NCBI RefSeq assembly: GCF_014230145.1
Contig: NZ_JACHVC010000013.1
Coordinates: forward strand, 186,001-250,000
DNA: 64,000 bases
DNA from: Pelagicoccus albus
Lineage (GTDB): Bacteria; Verrucomicrobiota; Verrucomicrobiia; Opitutales; Opitutaceae
Direction: 5' to 3'
Under the pieces are notes generated by a model. That model ran no database searches. It saw nothing but the letters and a program-made list of their open reading frames with translations, and was not told where the DNA came from. Below, piece after piece: positions 35,827 through 45,853 of the stretch. Position 1 is the first letter of the stretch; each line of letters starts with the position of its first letter. Made by a program: the position numbers and the translations under genes.

Positions 35827-36291
35827 CTATTCCTCGTCCGGGGAAGCCACCGCAATTAATTCTACCGCCACCAAAGCCTCCGGCGATTCAAGCCCAGCAA
35901 CCTGCAAAATGGAACAGGCAGGGGAAATGCCGTTCGCATAAATGAGTTGGCGACGAAATTTCACCGCCTCGCTCGATTCTCCAGACTTCAGGTAGATTCG
36001 CTCCTGAGCAACGTCTGCCATGGTCAAACCATAGTTGCCCATGATAGACTGCAAACGCATGTAAATGGTACGAATTTGCTCTTCTACGTTCGAGCCTTCG
36101 CCAGAGATCGCGGATACAAAAATGACTCCACCCACTCTGACCGCTTGCGGAGTCGCGTTATCCCTGTCGACTTCAGAAAAATAAAGTGGCTCTCGAAAAG
36201 GCGGTTCCTCCGAGGAATCATGCTCTTGAGAAAAAAGCGGCATGGCGAAACCGCAAAGCAGGAGGGCTACAAGAAAGGCGTTGAATCTCAT
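35827..36291 (-). CDS. Exported Rid (YjgF)-family protein
   Basis: A 154-residue protein made of a signal peptide (MRFNAFLVALLLCGFAMPLFSQ) and a Rid/YER057c/UK114 domain. RidA normally deaminates reactive enamines in the cytoplasm and needs a conserved arginine in a PARSCV-type segment. Here that place reads ISPACSILQVAGL, with Cys where Arg is expected, so imine deaminase activity is doubtful. Other Rid subfamilies also lack the arginine. Start chosen at 36291 for the signal peptide; the frame opens at 36327. It sits 57 bp upstream of the M29 peptidase gene on the same strand. Confidence 0.82.
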   Translation of the reverse strand: MRFNAFLVALLLCGFAMPLFSQEHDSSEEPPFREPLYFSEVDRDNATPQAVRVGGVIFVSAISGEGSNVEEQIRTIYMRLQSIMGNYGLTMADVAQERIYLKSGESSEAVKFRRQLIYANGISPACSILQVAGLESPEALVAVELIAVASPDEE

Positions 36292-36377
36292 AAGGCCCAA
36301 GCTAGCATAAACACTTTCGCCCGCCAACTCTGCGCGAAACCGAATTCACAATCCAGCTGCGTATCCAGACGCAAACT

Positions 36378-37154
36378 ATGTTACCCGAACAGCCGCTCAT
36401 CGCCATCCTCTCCGACTTCGGAGAAAAAGATTGGTACGTCGCCTCCATGAAGGCGGTTATTGCCAGAATATGCCCACAAGCACGAACCATAGATATCACG
36501 CACCAAATAGAGCCGGGCAACGTCAGATCCGCCGCCTTCGTTCTCTCCCAGTGCTATACCGATTTTCCCAAAGGCACCATCTTCCTGTGCGTCGTCGACC
36601 CAGGAGTCGGAACGGAGCGTAAGCCCATCGTACACTGGGATGGCGACTATAGCTTTGTCGCGCCAGACAATGGCATACTATCTCTGCTCAACCCCGGGAT
36701 GTGTCGCACTTACGAAATCGAACCTTTACGTTTCGACTCGCAGACTCGTGGCAGCAATACCTTCCATGGTCGCGACGTCTTTGCGCCTGCGGCGGCCATG
36801 ATCGCCAAGGGGCAAAACCTTGAGTCTTTCTGCACTCGGCTTCCTAAGTTCAACCACGAAGGCGTGGAGTTTCCAGAGGTTTTGCGGCTCCCCATGGGAG
36901 GAGCCGTTCTCTACTTCGACCAATTCGGCAACGGGATCACCAGCCTCCGCCTGAGTCGCATAAGCCCCAAGCCCAAAGGAGTCGTCCTTGAAAGTGGAGA
37001 TCACATCCCCTTCGGAACTTCCTTTTCATCCGTTCCAAAAGGGAAACCTGTCGCCTACCTTGGCTCGGGCGGGTTTCTGGAAATCGCGGTCAATCTGGGC
37101 AACGCTCGAGTCGCTCTAAACCTGGAAGCGGAATCTCATTTCCAGCTGGTCTGA
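36378..37154 (+). CDS. SAM hydroxide adenosyltransferase (DUF62/chlorinase-fluorinase family)
   Basis: A 258-residue two-domain protein of the family that includes fluorinase and chlorinase. The hydroxide-activating triad of the DUF62 enzymes is recognisable as D74 and R81 in VVDPGVGTERKPIV and H130 in FHGRDVFAPAAAM. Such enzymes split S-adenosylmethionine into adenosine and methionine; the physiological purpose is unclear. Presence of the Asp-Arg-His set argues against a halogenase. It is divergent from the Rid-like gene and converges on the M16 peptidase gene 13 bp away. Confidence 0.9.
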   Translation: MLPEQPLIAILSDFGEKDWYVASMKAVIARICPQARTIDITHQIEPGNVRSAAFVLSQCYTDFPKGTIFLCVVDPGVGTERKPIVHWDGDYSFVAPDNGILSLLNPGMCRTYEIEPLRFDSQTRGSNTFHGRDVFAPAAAMIAKGQNLESFCTRLPKFNHEGVEFPEVLRLPMGGAVLYFDQFGNGITSLRLSRISPKPKGVVLESGDHIPFGTSFSSVPKGKPVAYLGSGGFLEIAVNLGNARVALNLEAESHFQLV

Positions 37155-37167
37155 AGCAGTCAACCAC

Positions 37168-40029
37168 TCACTTGGCTAGGCCAGCCCGGCGACTCTGATC
37201 CCAATCCGGGGCGTCGGCGATGTCGGTTTTGTCTGCGGGTACGATCGCGACGGCCAAGGCGTCTTCAACCACGAGAAAACGGCTCGCCGCCTCTTTCAAG
37301 TCCTCTACCGTGATTGTCGTAAGCAAACCATCTCGGTAACTCACCGCGTTTTTCGTGATTTCTGGATACTCTTGCATGGCATACAGGACGTTCTCGAGAA
37401 GGTAAGAATTGTCCTGCCACGCTTGCTTCAGCCCCTCTTCGAGCGGCGCAACTGCGGCCCGCAACTCCTCGTCCGCAATCGTGCCGGAGCTCAACTCTTC
37501 CGACAAACTAAGTACCACGTCCAAAATAGCTCCCGCATCTGCCTTTTGGCAGTCCACGTCAGCTCGGATGTGCCGGAGTGATTCATAAGCAGGAAAGGTC
37601 TCATAGCGAACTGAGGGGGAATAGCTTGCACCCATCTCTTCCCGAACCCTCTCTCGTATTCGCGATTCCAATACTGCACTTAGGATGTATAAACTAGCGC
37701 TCTGCTTAAGGGTAAGCTCTTCTTGTATGGTCCAAATGACCACGGAGGCGGCTGTATCGCCCATCCCGCTTGCATACTCGATATTGCGCCGACCCGTTGC
37801 CGCTTCGAAATGCATCGAGCGGGCACTTTCGAATTCCGACTTCAACAGTCGCCGCGGCGGCAAGGCACCCAGCGTTCTTCCGAAAAGGTCCACCAACGCA
37901 GCTTCATTTACATCCCCCACCACTGCAACTTCGAGGTAGCCTTCCTTAAAGGGTTTCTCAACCCACTCCGTGATACGATCTGCCGTAACCTCGCTAATCT
38001 CGGAAATCGAAGGGGAATGAAAACGTGGGTCATCTGGATACAGTAGCCTATTCAAGAAACGATATCCTTCGTTCATTCCATCCGGTTCTAACTCTCGGCT
38101 TTGTTTCAATTTAGATTGAGCCAAGGCAAACGCTTCTGGATCGATATTCGGAGCGAGCAGGAATTCCGATACAACCTTGAAGACCTCGTCCAGTCCGTCC
38201 ACTTGCGTAACCGCGCGATAGGTAAACGCGTCGTGGTCCTCTACTCCGAATACAAAGGAGGTCACATTCGTTCGCAGTTCTTTGTAGACCTCTTCAATAT
38301 CCTGCCCACCAAACCCGCTTCTAAAAAGCGAAGACATCGCCAAAGCGTGGGTGCCAGGATTAGAGTCCCGAAACTCCAACATGCCACCGCCGATCCTTAC
38401 GAGGGCCCGCACCGTGTCTTTCTCGTTTTTCGTATGCAAAAACGTGAGGCGAGCGTTGTTGGAGAAACGATAAGTCCGAGCTCCGACCTCTTCGATCGAA
38501 TGGATCTCCTCGACTTCGCCGGGCTCGCCTAGCTCCGTGTACTCAAGTTGTTCCGGTAGTTTCGGAACATAGGGCAGGACCGAGTATTTCCGGTCATCCA
38601 TGAAGCGCCGTTTCAGAACATCCGCGTCGAGCGGTCGATTCAGATCCCCCGCCATGAAGTAGGAAAGCCGCTTCAACTTCCAAATCCGATTAAACTCCTT
38701 GTTTACCTCCTCAAGGCTGAGCGACTCGATGTAGGCATTCATGCGCTCCGTAGATTCTCGGGAGGAAACGTATACCCTGCCTGTTGCGATACTGTCGACC
38801 AAGTCGTCAATCAGCATCCGCGGCTCTGCCGATTCATAGCTGGAAAGAGAAGAGCGGCTAGACTGAAGCCAGGTACTCTTGACATAATCCAACTCATCCT
38901 GAGTAAACCCGTAAGTCTGCGCTTGGCGAAGTAGCTGGTCCAGCCATACGAATGCATCCCACCAAAACTCCCCTCCTGAGCTTATCGTTAGCTGACAATA
39001 GGGAAAGTCGTAGATGCGGTTGTAATTGGCAAAACGCTCGCTCATCCCGTCGATCAAAATTCGGCATCGTTCATTGAACAAAGAGGTCGCCAAGGCGCGG
39101 CGAGCATCCGTTTCGCGGCGTTTCCAGCTATCTACATTTCCCCGTTCTTCCCAGGTGCGAGAAACTTCCAAAGTGTAGCGTTCCACCCCATCCACATCAT
39201 AGTGCCCAGAGCGAAAAGGTCGGCTGCGGGCCAACTTCCCGAATTTTCTTTTAGGCGATTTTTCCTCTGACTCCTCGAGACTAGAGAAATTATCCGCTAT
39301 CCGAGCTTCCAAATCGTCACGGTCGAAATCACCGACCACCACAAGCGTCATCAGGTCAGGTCGATACCATTTCCGGTAGAACGCCTTCAGCTGCTCTACA
39401 GACGTTTCCTTAACCACCCACTCCAAGCCAATCGGATTTCGCTGCGCCAGTTTAGTCCCCGTGAAGGAGAAACGGAAGGAGGCTTCGGCGATTTTCGAGC
39501 TTGGCGTATCGCGGGCTTGTTTTTCGCGGAGGATCACGCCCCTTTCGTTCTCAACTCGCTCCGGCTTAAAGAGGATCCCGTCCGCATAATCCCGGTACAG
39601 CCGAAGGCCTTGTTCAACCAGTTCCGCATCGTTCTGCGGGAGCTCTAAATTGTAAACGGTCTTGTCGTGATAGGTGAAGGCGTTGACATCCACACCGTAG
39701 CTCATTCCGAGCCTCTGGAAAAACGCGATAAGCTCACCTGGCTTGAAATTGCGGGTTCCTTCGAAGGCCATGTGCTCGACGAAGTGAGCAAGTCCGCGTT
39801 CGTCATCCTTTTCGTCTAGCGAACCCACCCCAACCATCAATCTCATGCTGACGAGACCTGGTTTGGCTCGGTGGGGCATCAAGGCGTACTTGAAGCCGTT
39901 TTCGAGTTCCCCCCAAACGATACGCTCGTCCGGTTCCAGAGAACTTGCCTCATGCAACCATGCGTCCCGTTTCGCTTGCGAAACGGAGATGGGCAGCAGC
40001 ACCAAAAGGCAAACCGCCGCCAGCCTCAT
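37168..40029 (-). CDS. M16-family zinc protease, exported
   Basis: A 953-residue insulinase-family protease. A signal peptide (MRLAAVCLLVLLPISVSQA) precedes the first M16 domain with the inverted zinc motif HFVEH (GLAHFVEHMAFEGT, residues about 82-86 of this start). The length covers the four M16 domains of the pitrilysin-like PqqL/YmxG long form, with the second half catalytically degenerate. It likely degrades peptides in the periplasm. The ATG at 40029 has a GGGGTGGGG stretch at spacing for a ribosome site; an in-frame ATG at 40047 lies inside poorer context. The beta-propeller gene is 31 bp upstream on the same strand. Confidence 0.92.
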   Translation of the reverse strand: MRLAAVCLLVLLPISVSQAKRDAWLHEASSLEPDERIVWGELENGFKYALMPHRAKPGLVSMRLMVGVGSLDEKDDERGLAHFVEHMAFEGTRNFKPGELIAFFQRLGMSYGVDVNAFTYHDKTVYNLELPQNDAELVEQGLRLYRDYADGILFKPERVENERGVILREKQARDTPSSKIAEASFRFSFTGTKLAQRNPIGLEWVVKETSVEQLKAFYRKWYRPDLMTLVVVGDFDRDDLEARIADNFSSLEESEEKSPKRKFGKLARSRPFRSGHYDVDGVERYTLEVSRTWEERGNVDSWKRRETDARRALATSLFNERCRILIDGMSERFANYNRIYDFPYCQLTISSGGEFWWDAFVWLDQLLRQAQTYGFTQDELDYVKSTWLQSSRSSLSSYESAEPRMLIDDLVDSIATGRVYVSSRESTERMNAYIESLSLEEVNKEFNRIWKLKRLSYFMAGDLNRPLDADVLKRRFMDDRKYSVLPYVPKLPEQLEYTELGEPGEVEEIHSIEEVGARTYRFSNNARLTFLHTKNEKDTVRALVRIGGGMLEFRDSNPGTHALAMSSLFRSGFGGQDIEEVYKELRTNVTSFVFGVEDHDAFTYRAVTQVDGLDEVFKVVSEFLLAPNIDPEAFALAQSKLKQSRELEPDGMNEGYRFLNRLLYPDDPRFHSPSISEISEVTADRITEWVEKPFKEGYLEVAVVGDVNEAALVDLFGRTLGALPPRRLLKSEFESARSMHFEAATGRRNIEYASGMGDTAASVVIWTIQEELTLKQSASLYILSAVLESRIRERVREEMGASYSPSVRYETFPAYESLRHIRADVDCQKADAGAILDVVLSLSEELSSGTIADEELRAAVAPLEEGLKQAWQDNSYLLENVLYAMQEYPEITKNAVSYRDGLLTTITVEDLKEAASRFLVVEDALAVAIVPADKTDIADAPDWDQSRRAGLAK

Positions 40030-40060
40030 TAGATTCCCCACCCCCATAAAAGATACTACA

Positions 40061-41176
40061 TTAGCCGTCCGCGGTTAGCTTAACGATACTGACCCGCTGT
40101 CCCTTGCCTCCGCCTTGCTGACTGCTCTGTTCGGGAACTGCGATCAGAATACTACCATCTTTGAGGCTTTGCAGAGCGATCTTTCCGGGAGAGGAGAAAT
40201 CGTGGCGAGGGCGGAAACGCATCGGGCGCGTATCCCGTTTGCCCTTTGGAAACATAAGTTCCCCCGAATTTCCTGCCAGCAGAACATGCCCCTTTGGCAT
40301 AACCTGAATCCCTGTCAAGGCGCTCAACTCGCGCACAATCGTCTGCATCGAGGAGATGCCCTGATACTTTCCAGCGTCGATCCTGAAAACCGATCCGCTA
40401 GGGCGTCCCTGCGTATGATTAGTTACGAAATACAGTTTGTTTTCCTTTTCGCGAAAGGTCATGTCGGTCGGAAGACTGGTCGTGCGGATGAGCTCTACCT
40501 TGCGCGGAGAACGGTTTCCTAAAATGTCCTCTACGGCTTCCGCCTCTAGTCGCCAAATCCCTGGCCTTCCCAGTTGCTTACGGTCGAACATATGCCCGCC
40601 GACTCCCGATTCACCGATGTAGAGATTTCCGCTGGAATCGAAGCAGATGCTCGAAGGGGCTAGGAGCGACAGATCATCCTCCAAGCGAACTCGGCCATTA
40701 GGTCCCAAATCGATCCGCTCAATCTCACGACCCGTGTTGGGGTCAAGGACCATGATTCCAATCGCGACTCGGGAAAGGTTTCTCATCGCCCGGCCTGCTT
40801 CGTCCTGTACCAGCGGAGTCCCGAAAGCCAAAAAGATAGCCCCCTTCGGAATGTTGCCATAGCGGACCGGTGAGAAATCGAGATCGATCGGAGCAGTCAA
40901 ACTTTTCACAAACTGCATATTAGTGGCCTTTACTTGCCCTTGCGGATCAACAGAGAGTTTGCTGAGGAAACTCTCTCCGCGCAGAGTACCCGCCTCGCCT
41001 TGGGCATGGTTGATCACAAAAAGATACCGTCCGTCCGGACTGAAAATCGCCGCAGTGGGGGTCATGAATCCTTCCAGCTCTTGAGAAATGACCGGGCGGT
41101 CTTGGGCAGCTAGCTTCGCTGCGAGCATGAGGGTAAGGATAACCGGTAGGGCGATAAGGCGTTTTTGAAAATTCAT
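40061..41176 (-). CDS. Exported beta-propeller (NHL/SMP-30-like) protein
   Basis: A 371-residue exported protein. After a signal peptide (MNFQKRLIALPVILTLMLAAKLAAQ) come repeated blade-like strands such as AIFSPDGRYLFVINH, SICFDSSGNLYIGESGVGG, DMTFREKENKLYFVTNH and VLLAGNSGELM, typical of six-bladed NHL or SMP-30-type propellers. No catalytic metal site of gluconolactonases can be identified with confidence, so binding or a lactonase role are both open. It sits 31 bp upstream of the M16 protease gene; the two are probably co-expressed in the periplasm. Confidence 0.78.
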   Translation of the reverse strand: MNFQKRLIALPVILTLMLAAKLAAQDRPVISQELEGFMTPTAAIFSPDGRYLFVINHAQGEAGTLRGESFLSKLSVDPQGQVKATNMQFVKSLTAPIDLDFSPVRYGNIPKGAIFLAFGTPLVQDEAGRAMRNLSRVAIGIMVLDPNTGREIERIDLGPNGRVRLEDDLSLLAPSSICFDSSGNLYIGESGVGGHMFDRKQLGRPGIWRLEAEAVEDILGNRSPRKVELIRTTSLPTDMTFREKENKLYFVTNHTQGRPSGSVFRIDAGKYQGISSMQTIVRELSALTGIQVMPKGHVLLAGNSGELMFPKGKRDTRPMRFRPRHDFSSPGKIALQSLKDGSILIAVPEQSSQQGGGKGQRVSIVKLTADG

Positions 41177-41337
41177 ACGATCTAACTAAGGGGCATTCGA
41201 TAAAACTACAACGGGCCAAAACCCGCTGTCCTCGGCAAACATGCTGAGATCGTCCCCCATGCCAAGCCTCCTTTTTACCACTCCCAACGGCCATGCTGTG
41301 ACCGGAGACCGGAATAACCTACAAACGTAGGATTTTG

Positions 41338-41376
41338 AATAAAAAAAAAGAGCCGCCTCCCGAACGGAAGGCGGCT
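41338..41376 (-). terminator. Rho-independent terminator after glgP
   Basis: A 12-bp stem with one wobble pair (41351-41362 with 41365-41376) is followed, on the minus strand, by C and about ten T (the A-run at 41340-41349). It lies 27 bp past the glycogen phosphorylase stop. Confidence 0.93.
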
Positions 41377-41402
41377 TGCAAAGTTTTTCCTGGATCGCGG
41401 GC

Positions 41403-43898
41403 CTACTTGACCGGTACAGGTGGCAGGTTCCAGATTTGGTCCGCGTATTCGCTGATTGTGCGGTCCGTGGAGAACTTGCCGACGCGAGCAGTATTGAGGA
41501 TGGCCATTTTTGCCCAACGGGAGGTGTCCTTGAACGCTTCGCCAACCTTGTCCTGACACTCGATGTAGGAGCGATAGTCCGCCAAAACCTTGAAGGGATC
41601 GCCACCGTCTAGAAGGCTGTGCTTCAATGATTCGAGCACATTTGGCTCATCCGGCGTGAAGTAACTGGAACCGATCCAGTCCACGACCGCCTTAAGCTCC
41701 TCGTCAGCATGATAGTAGCTGGCTGGATCGTAGCCCTCGACATCTAGCTTCTGCACATCTTCCACTTCCATACCGAAAATGAAGATGTTGTCGTCCCCCA
41801 CTTCTTCGCCGATCTCGATGTTCGCTCCATCCAGAGTGCCTACCGTGAGAGCTCCATTGAGGGCCAACTTCATGTTGCCGGTGCCAGATGCTTCCTTGCC
41901 CGCAGTCGAAATCTGCTCCGACAAATCCGCAGCTGGGATAATCTTGGCAGCCAAGGAAACTCGGTAGTTGGGGAGGAACACGACCTTGAGCTTTCCTTTG
42001 ATTCGCTCGTCTTCGTTGATCATCTTCCCGACCGAATTGATGGCCTTGATGATCGTCTTGGCCAAATAATAACCCGGAGCGGCCTTCGCTCCAAAGATGA
42101 ATACGCGTGGAGCGATATCCAAATCTGGATTGTGTAGAAGACGACGGTAGAGGGTCAGGATGTGCAGCAGATTGAGATGCTGACGCTTGTACTCGTGTAG
42201 ACGCTTAATCTGAACGTCGAACAACGCGTTTGGATCCACCTCCACATCACAAAGCTCCTTGATGGTTTCCGCGAGGGCCACCTTGTTCTCGTATTTGATT
42301 TTCATATACGAGTCTTGGAACTTCTTGTCGTCTGCGAATTTTTCCAAGCCCTTCAACGCGTCCAAATTCTTAGGCCAATCCTTGGAGATGCCAGCCGCAT
42401 CGATGAACTTCGAGAGCTTCGGATTACAGGCCAAGAGCCAGCGGCGCGGCGTGATACCATTGGTCATGTTCGTGAACTTGCCAGGATACATGGCATTGAA
42501 GCTTGGGAATAGAACAGACTTCAGCAGTTCCGAGTGGATGGCCGCCACCCCGTTCACTGTGTGGCTTCCCACAACCGCAAGGTGCGCCATGCGGATCATT
42601 TTCGGATGACCTTCTTCGATTAGGGAAAGATCGCGCTTCATCCAATTGTCGCCAGGCCAGCGGGCTTCGACTTGCTCCATCAAGCGGCGGTTGATCTCGT
42701 AAATGATCTGCAGGTGACGTGGCAGCACCTTCTCGAAGAGAGGTACGCTCCACTTTTCAAGAGCCTCTGGAAGCAAGGTGTGGTTGGTGTAGGCAAAAGT
42801 CTTGGTGCTAATCTCCCACGCCTTTTCCCACTCGAGTCCTTGTTCGTCGACGAGGATTCTCATCAATTCCGCAACACCGATAGCTGGGTGCGTATCGTTG
42901 AGCTGGATCGCAACTTTATCGGCAAATCCATCCCATCCTTCGTTGTTCTTGAAGTAGCGACGTACGATATCATGCAAAGAACAGGAAACGAAGAAGTACT
43001 GCTGTACGAGACGTAGCTCCTTACCATTTTCTGTCTTATCGTTTGGATACAGAACCTTGGAGATAGTTTCACCGATCGCCTTCTCGCGAACCGCTTCCAC
43101 GTAGTCACCCTTGTTGAATTCGTCCAAGTCAAATTCTTCGGAGGAACGCGACGACCAGAGACGGAGGAAATTAACTGTCTTGGTGTCGTATCCAGCGATT
43201 GGTATATCGTAGGGGACGCCTTGGATGGTGCGAGTGTTTACCCAGACTGGATGAGGGTCACCCTTCTCGTCGAACTGAGTCTCCACGTTACCGTAGAGCT
43301 TCAAAGTCTGGGTGTATTCCGGACGGACGATATCCCATGGAGTGCCGAACATCTTCCAAGAGTCAGGCATTTCGATCTGGTGACCATTTTCGAACGCCTG
43401 CTTGAACAAGCCGTATTCGTAATAGATGCCGTATCCAACCGCTGGTAGATCCAGAGTCGCAAGTGAATCCAAGAAACAGGCCGCCAAACGGCCGAGACCA
43501 CCGTTGCCCAAGCCCATGTCGAGCTCTTCTTCACAGATTTCATCCCAATCGACTCCGAGCTCTTCTGCGGCTTTGCGAGCCTCGTCGTAAATCCCCGCGC
43601 TGTACATGTTGTTTACCAACATGCGACCCATGAGGTACTCCATTGAGAGATAGTAACAGCGGCGAACGTTCTTTTCGAAATGCGTCTGCTGCGTCTTGAT
43701 CATGTTGTCCACGATCCGGTCGCGAACAGCGAGAGAGATACAGATCCACCAGTCACGCTTCGTCGCTCCGGACGCATTGTGAGCAAGTGTATATTTCAGG
43801 TGGTCTAGAATCGCCTGTTTCATCCCTTGAGGACTGCTTTCAGGTGATTTCTTGGCAGCTTTCTTAGCAGCAGGTTTCTTTTTAGCAACGTTACTCAT
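41403..43898 (-). CDS. glgP: Glycogen/maltodextrin phosphorylase
   Basis: An 831-residue PLP enzyme that releases glucose-1-phosphate from alpha-1,4-glucans. Typical segments are [48 protein letters not shown] and the PLP-lysine signature [28 protein letters not shown]. The ATG at 43898 gives [22 protein letters not shown], an about 20-residue Lys/Ala-rich head resembling histone-H1-type tails and not seen in ordinary GlgP. The upstream frame to 44117 looks non-coding. It is divergent from the sugar symporter and supplies glucose-1-phosphate from glycogen, complementing MalQ. Confidence 0.96.
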   Translation of the reverse strand: MSNVAKKKPAAKKAAKKSPESSPQGMKQAILDHLKYTLAHNASGATKRDWWICISLAVRDRIVDNMIKTQQTHFEKNVRRCYYLSMEYLMGRMLVNNMYSAGIYDEARKAAEELGVDWDEICEEELDMGLGNGGLGRLAACFLDSLATLDLPAVGYGIYYEYGLFKQAFENGHQIEMPDSWKMFGTPWDIVRPEYTQTLKLYGNVETQFDEKGDPHPVWVNTRTIQGVPYDIPIAGYDTKTVNFLRLWSSRSSEEFDLDEFNKGDYVEAVREKAIGETISKVLYPNDKTENGKELRLVQQYFFVSCSLHDIVRRYFKNNEGWDGFADKVAIQLNDTHPAIGVAELMRILVDEQGLEWEKAWEISTKTFAYTNHTLLPEALEKWSVPLFEKVLPRHLQIIYEINRRLMEQVEARWPGDNWMKRDLSLIEEGHPKMIRMAHLAVVGSHTVNGVAAIHSELLKSVLFPSFNAMYPGKFTNMTNGITPRRWLLACNPKLSKFIDAAGISKDWPKNLDALKGLEKFADDKKFQDSYMKIKYENKVALAETIKELCDVEVDPNALFDVQIKRLHEYKRQHLNLLHILTLYRRLLHNPDLDIAPRVFIFGAKAAPGYYLAKTIIKAINSVGKMINEDERIKGKLKVVFLPNYRVSLAAKIIPAADLSEQISTAGKEASGTGNMKLALNGALTVGTLDGANIEIGEEVGDDNIFIFGMEVEDVQKLDVEGYDPASYYHADEELKAVVDWIGSSYFTPDEPNVLESLKHSLLDGGDPFKVLADYRSYIECQDKVGEAFKDTSRWAKMAILNTARVGKFSTDRTISEYADQIWNLPPVPVK

Positions 43899-44232
43899 TT
43901 TCAGTTCGAATGTAGTCGAGATTGGAAAGGTTTTTGAGGAGTTAGTTCGGGTCCTTGATAAAGGCAAAATCTTATTTTCGGCATCCGCCGAACAAAACCG
44001 GCAACTCAGCAGTTTTAGTGCCGATAAATGGGGCTTGGGGATTTGGTGTATAATTAGAACGATCCCATGGCGGGCGTGACGCAGTTTCGACTTTGCTAAT
44101 TCTTCCGGTAACGGCAAAAGCTAGCGCGTAACTTAGATAACGAGGACAAAACTTGCTCCCCTCTAGTTGCCCGGGCCCAAAGCTCGAAAACACTCCCCCA
44201 AACCCGTAAATCCCACCACAACAACATCCTGC
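43899..44232. other. Divergent intergenic region, glgP and symporter
   Basis: These 334 bp hold no convincing gene. The clearest signal is a perfect TATAAT at 44049-44054 on the plus strand, about 180 bp before the symporter ATG. No good -35 element lies at 16-18 bp, so it is only a candidate promoter, and it would imply a long leader. The glgP side has no clear promoter by eye. Weak ATG-less frames here continue from both flanking genes and look non-coding. Confidence 0.35.
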
Positions 44233-45714
44233 ATGAGTGACAAAGCTTCTCAAAAGCTGACTTTTACCGAAAAGTTCGGCTACAGCCTCGGCGACGGATC
44301 GGCCAATTTCGTCTTTCAAGTTCTCCTCTGGTACCAGCAACCCTACTTCATCGAAGTCTTCGGATTAGGCCCCACCGTCCTTTTTTGGCTCCTGTTAGGA
44401 GGTCGTCTCTACGATGCCATCACGGATCCAGCCATGGGCATCATTTCCGACCGAACCAAAACCCGCTGGGGTCAATTCAGACCGTGGATACTTTGGTCCG
44501 CCATCCCGTTTGCGGGCGTATTTTGGCTGACCTTCACAAAGCCAGATCTAGGTCCAGTCGGCCTCACAGCTTACGCAATCATCGCCTACCTGATATTGAT
44601 GTCGGTCTACACCATGAACAATGTGCCCTACGCGGCTCTGGCTGGGGTGATGTCTTCCGATCCCGACGAGCGAACCAGCATCCAGCAGTACCGGTTTTTT
44701 ACCGCCATGGCGGCATCCTTCGTGGTGCAAACCTTCACAATCCCCTGGGTGGCGAAGTTTGGTCAAGGCGACGATGCTAAGGGTTGGTCCATCACCATCG
44801 GCATATTCGCGGCAATCTCGTTTCTCTTCTTCTTAGGCACCTTCGCGACCACACGAGAACGTGTCCCCGTGGGGAAATCCGCCCCTGTAAAAGACGACAT
44901 GCGGGACCTCCGCCAAAATCGCCCATGGCTGATTCTATTCGGAGTAACCCTCTTCATATTCATTACCCTGTCATTCCGAGGGGGCCCCATGTACTACTTC
45001 ATGGCCCAATATATGGATTCTGATACTTTGGTGAATTTCGTAGCCAAATTCGGGTTCGTCGCCTCTCCGGATGGTAATATTTCTTTCGGTCAAAAAATAT
45101 TGGATACGATCGGACTTCTCGTTCAGCCAGACCGATCAAATGGCTCCTCAGTGGCGATCGGGGTCTTTGGCATGGCCGGAAATATCGTCACGCTCATCGG
45201 AGTCGCCTTCTCCAAAAAGATCGTACACGCCTTCGGAAAGAAGAACATGTTTGTCGTATGTCTCGCCGGCACGACCATCGTGACCGCCTCGATTTTTGTG
45301 GTTGGTCCCTACGATGTTACTACCCTTTTCATTTTGTCGCTTCTCTGGCCAGCCACCTACGGTCCAACGATCCCCGTCCTTTGGGTAATGATCGCGGATA
45401 CCGCAGATTTCTCAGAATGGAAAACAGGTCGTCGGGCAACCGGATTTGTTTTTGCCGGCATCGTTTTCGCCTTGAAGGCTGGGCTTGCTCTAGGTGGAGC
45501 CTTCAGCGCCAAGATAATGCAATGGCACGGCTACGAATCAGGGGCCGCCAACACCGACGCTGCCCAATTCGCTATTCGCATTTCTGCCACTATCTATTCG
45601 GCAGTTCCACTGGGAATCGCGGTTCTATTGCTTCTCGTTTACCCGATCGGTAAGAATTTGAACGCGCAAATGGTAGAACAGCTAAAGATTCGCCGCGAAA
45701 ACGCATCCGATTAA
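44233..45714 (+). CDS. GPH-family glycoside/cation symporter (MFS)
   Basis: A 493-residue inner-membrane symporter with about twelve transmembrane segments, of the glycoside-pentoside-hexuronide family (MelB, XylP, UidB relatives). Landmarks are KFGYSLGDGSANFVFQ at the N-terminus, GGRLYDAITDPAMGIISDRTKTRWGQFRPWIL in the first cytoplasmic loop, and NNVPYAALAGVMSSDPDERTS. Substrates are glycosides or hexuronides imported with Na+ or H+. I use the ATG at 44233; the frame opens at 44167. It is 139 bp upstream of the alpha-glucuronidase gene on the same strand, so a glucuronide or xylo-oligosaccharide is the likely cargo. Confidence 0.92.
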   Translation: MSDKASQKLTFTEKFGYSLGDGSANFVFQVLLWYQQPYFIEVFGLGPTVLFWLLLGGRLYDAITDPAMGIISDRTKTRWGQFRPWILWSAIPFAGVFWLTFTKPDLGPVGLTAYAIIAYLILMSVYTMNNVPYAALAGVMSSDPDERTSIQQYRFFTAMAASFVVQTFTIPWVAKFGQGDDAKGWSITIGIFAAISFLFFLGTFATTRERVPVGKSAPVKDDMRDLRQNRPWLILFGVTLFIFITLSFRGGPMYYFMAQYMDSDTLVNFVAKFGFVASPDGNISFGQKILDTIGLLVQPDRSNGSSVAIGVFGMAGNIVTLIGVAFSKKIVHAFGKKNMFVVCLAGTTIVTASIFVVGPYDVTTLFILSLLWPATYGPTIPVLWVMIADTADFSEWKTGRRATGFVFAGIVFALKAGLALGGAFSAKIMQWHGYESGAANTDAAQFAIRISATIYSAVPLGIAVLLLLVYPIGKNLNAQMVEQLKIRRENASD

Positions 45715-45853
45715 GGATTATAACTCGCGTATCGACTAACTTACGCGATATTTGCCTTCAATCCGTTTCCCCAGCGGTAACCTCTACATAGTTGAGCCGG
45801 GCTCAGCTGTGCCCAGAGCGTACCCCCAGCCCGATTGGCTTACAAAATAGATA

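Noticed and set aside
36378-37154. Fluorinase or chlorinase
   Set aside because: The Asp-Arg-His triad fits the hydroxide enzymes and there are no halometabolite genes nearby.
43899-44117. N-terminal extension of glycogen phosphorylase
   Set aside because: The extra 73 codons have non-coding composition and include the TATAAT candidate promoter region.
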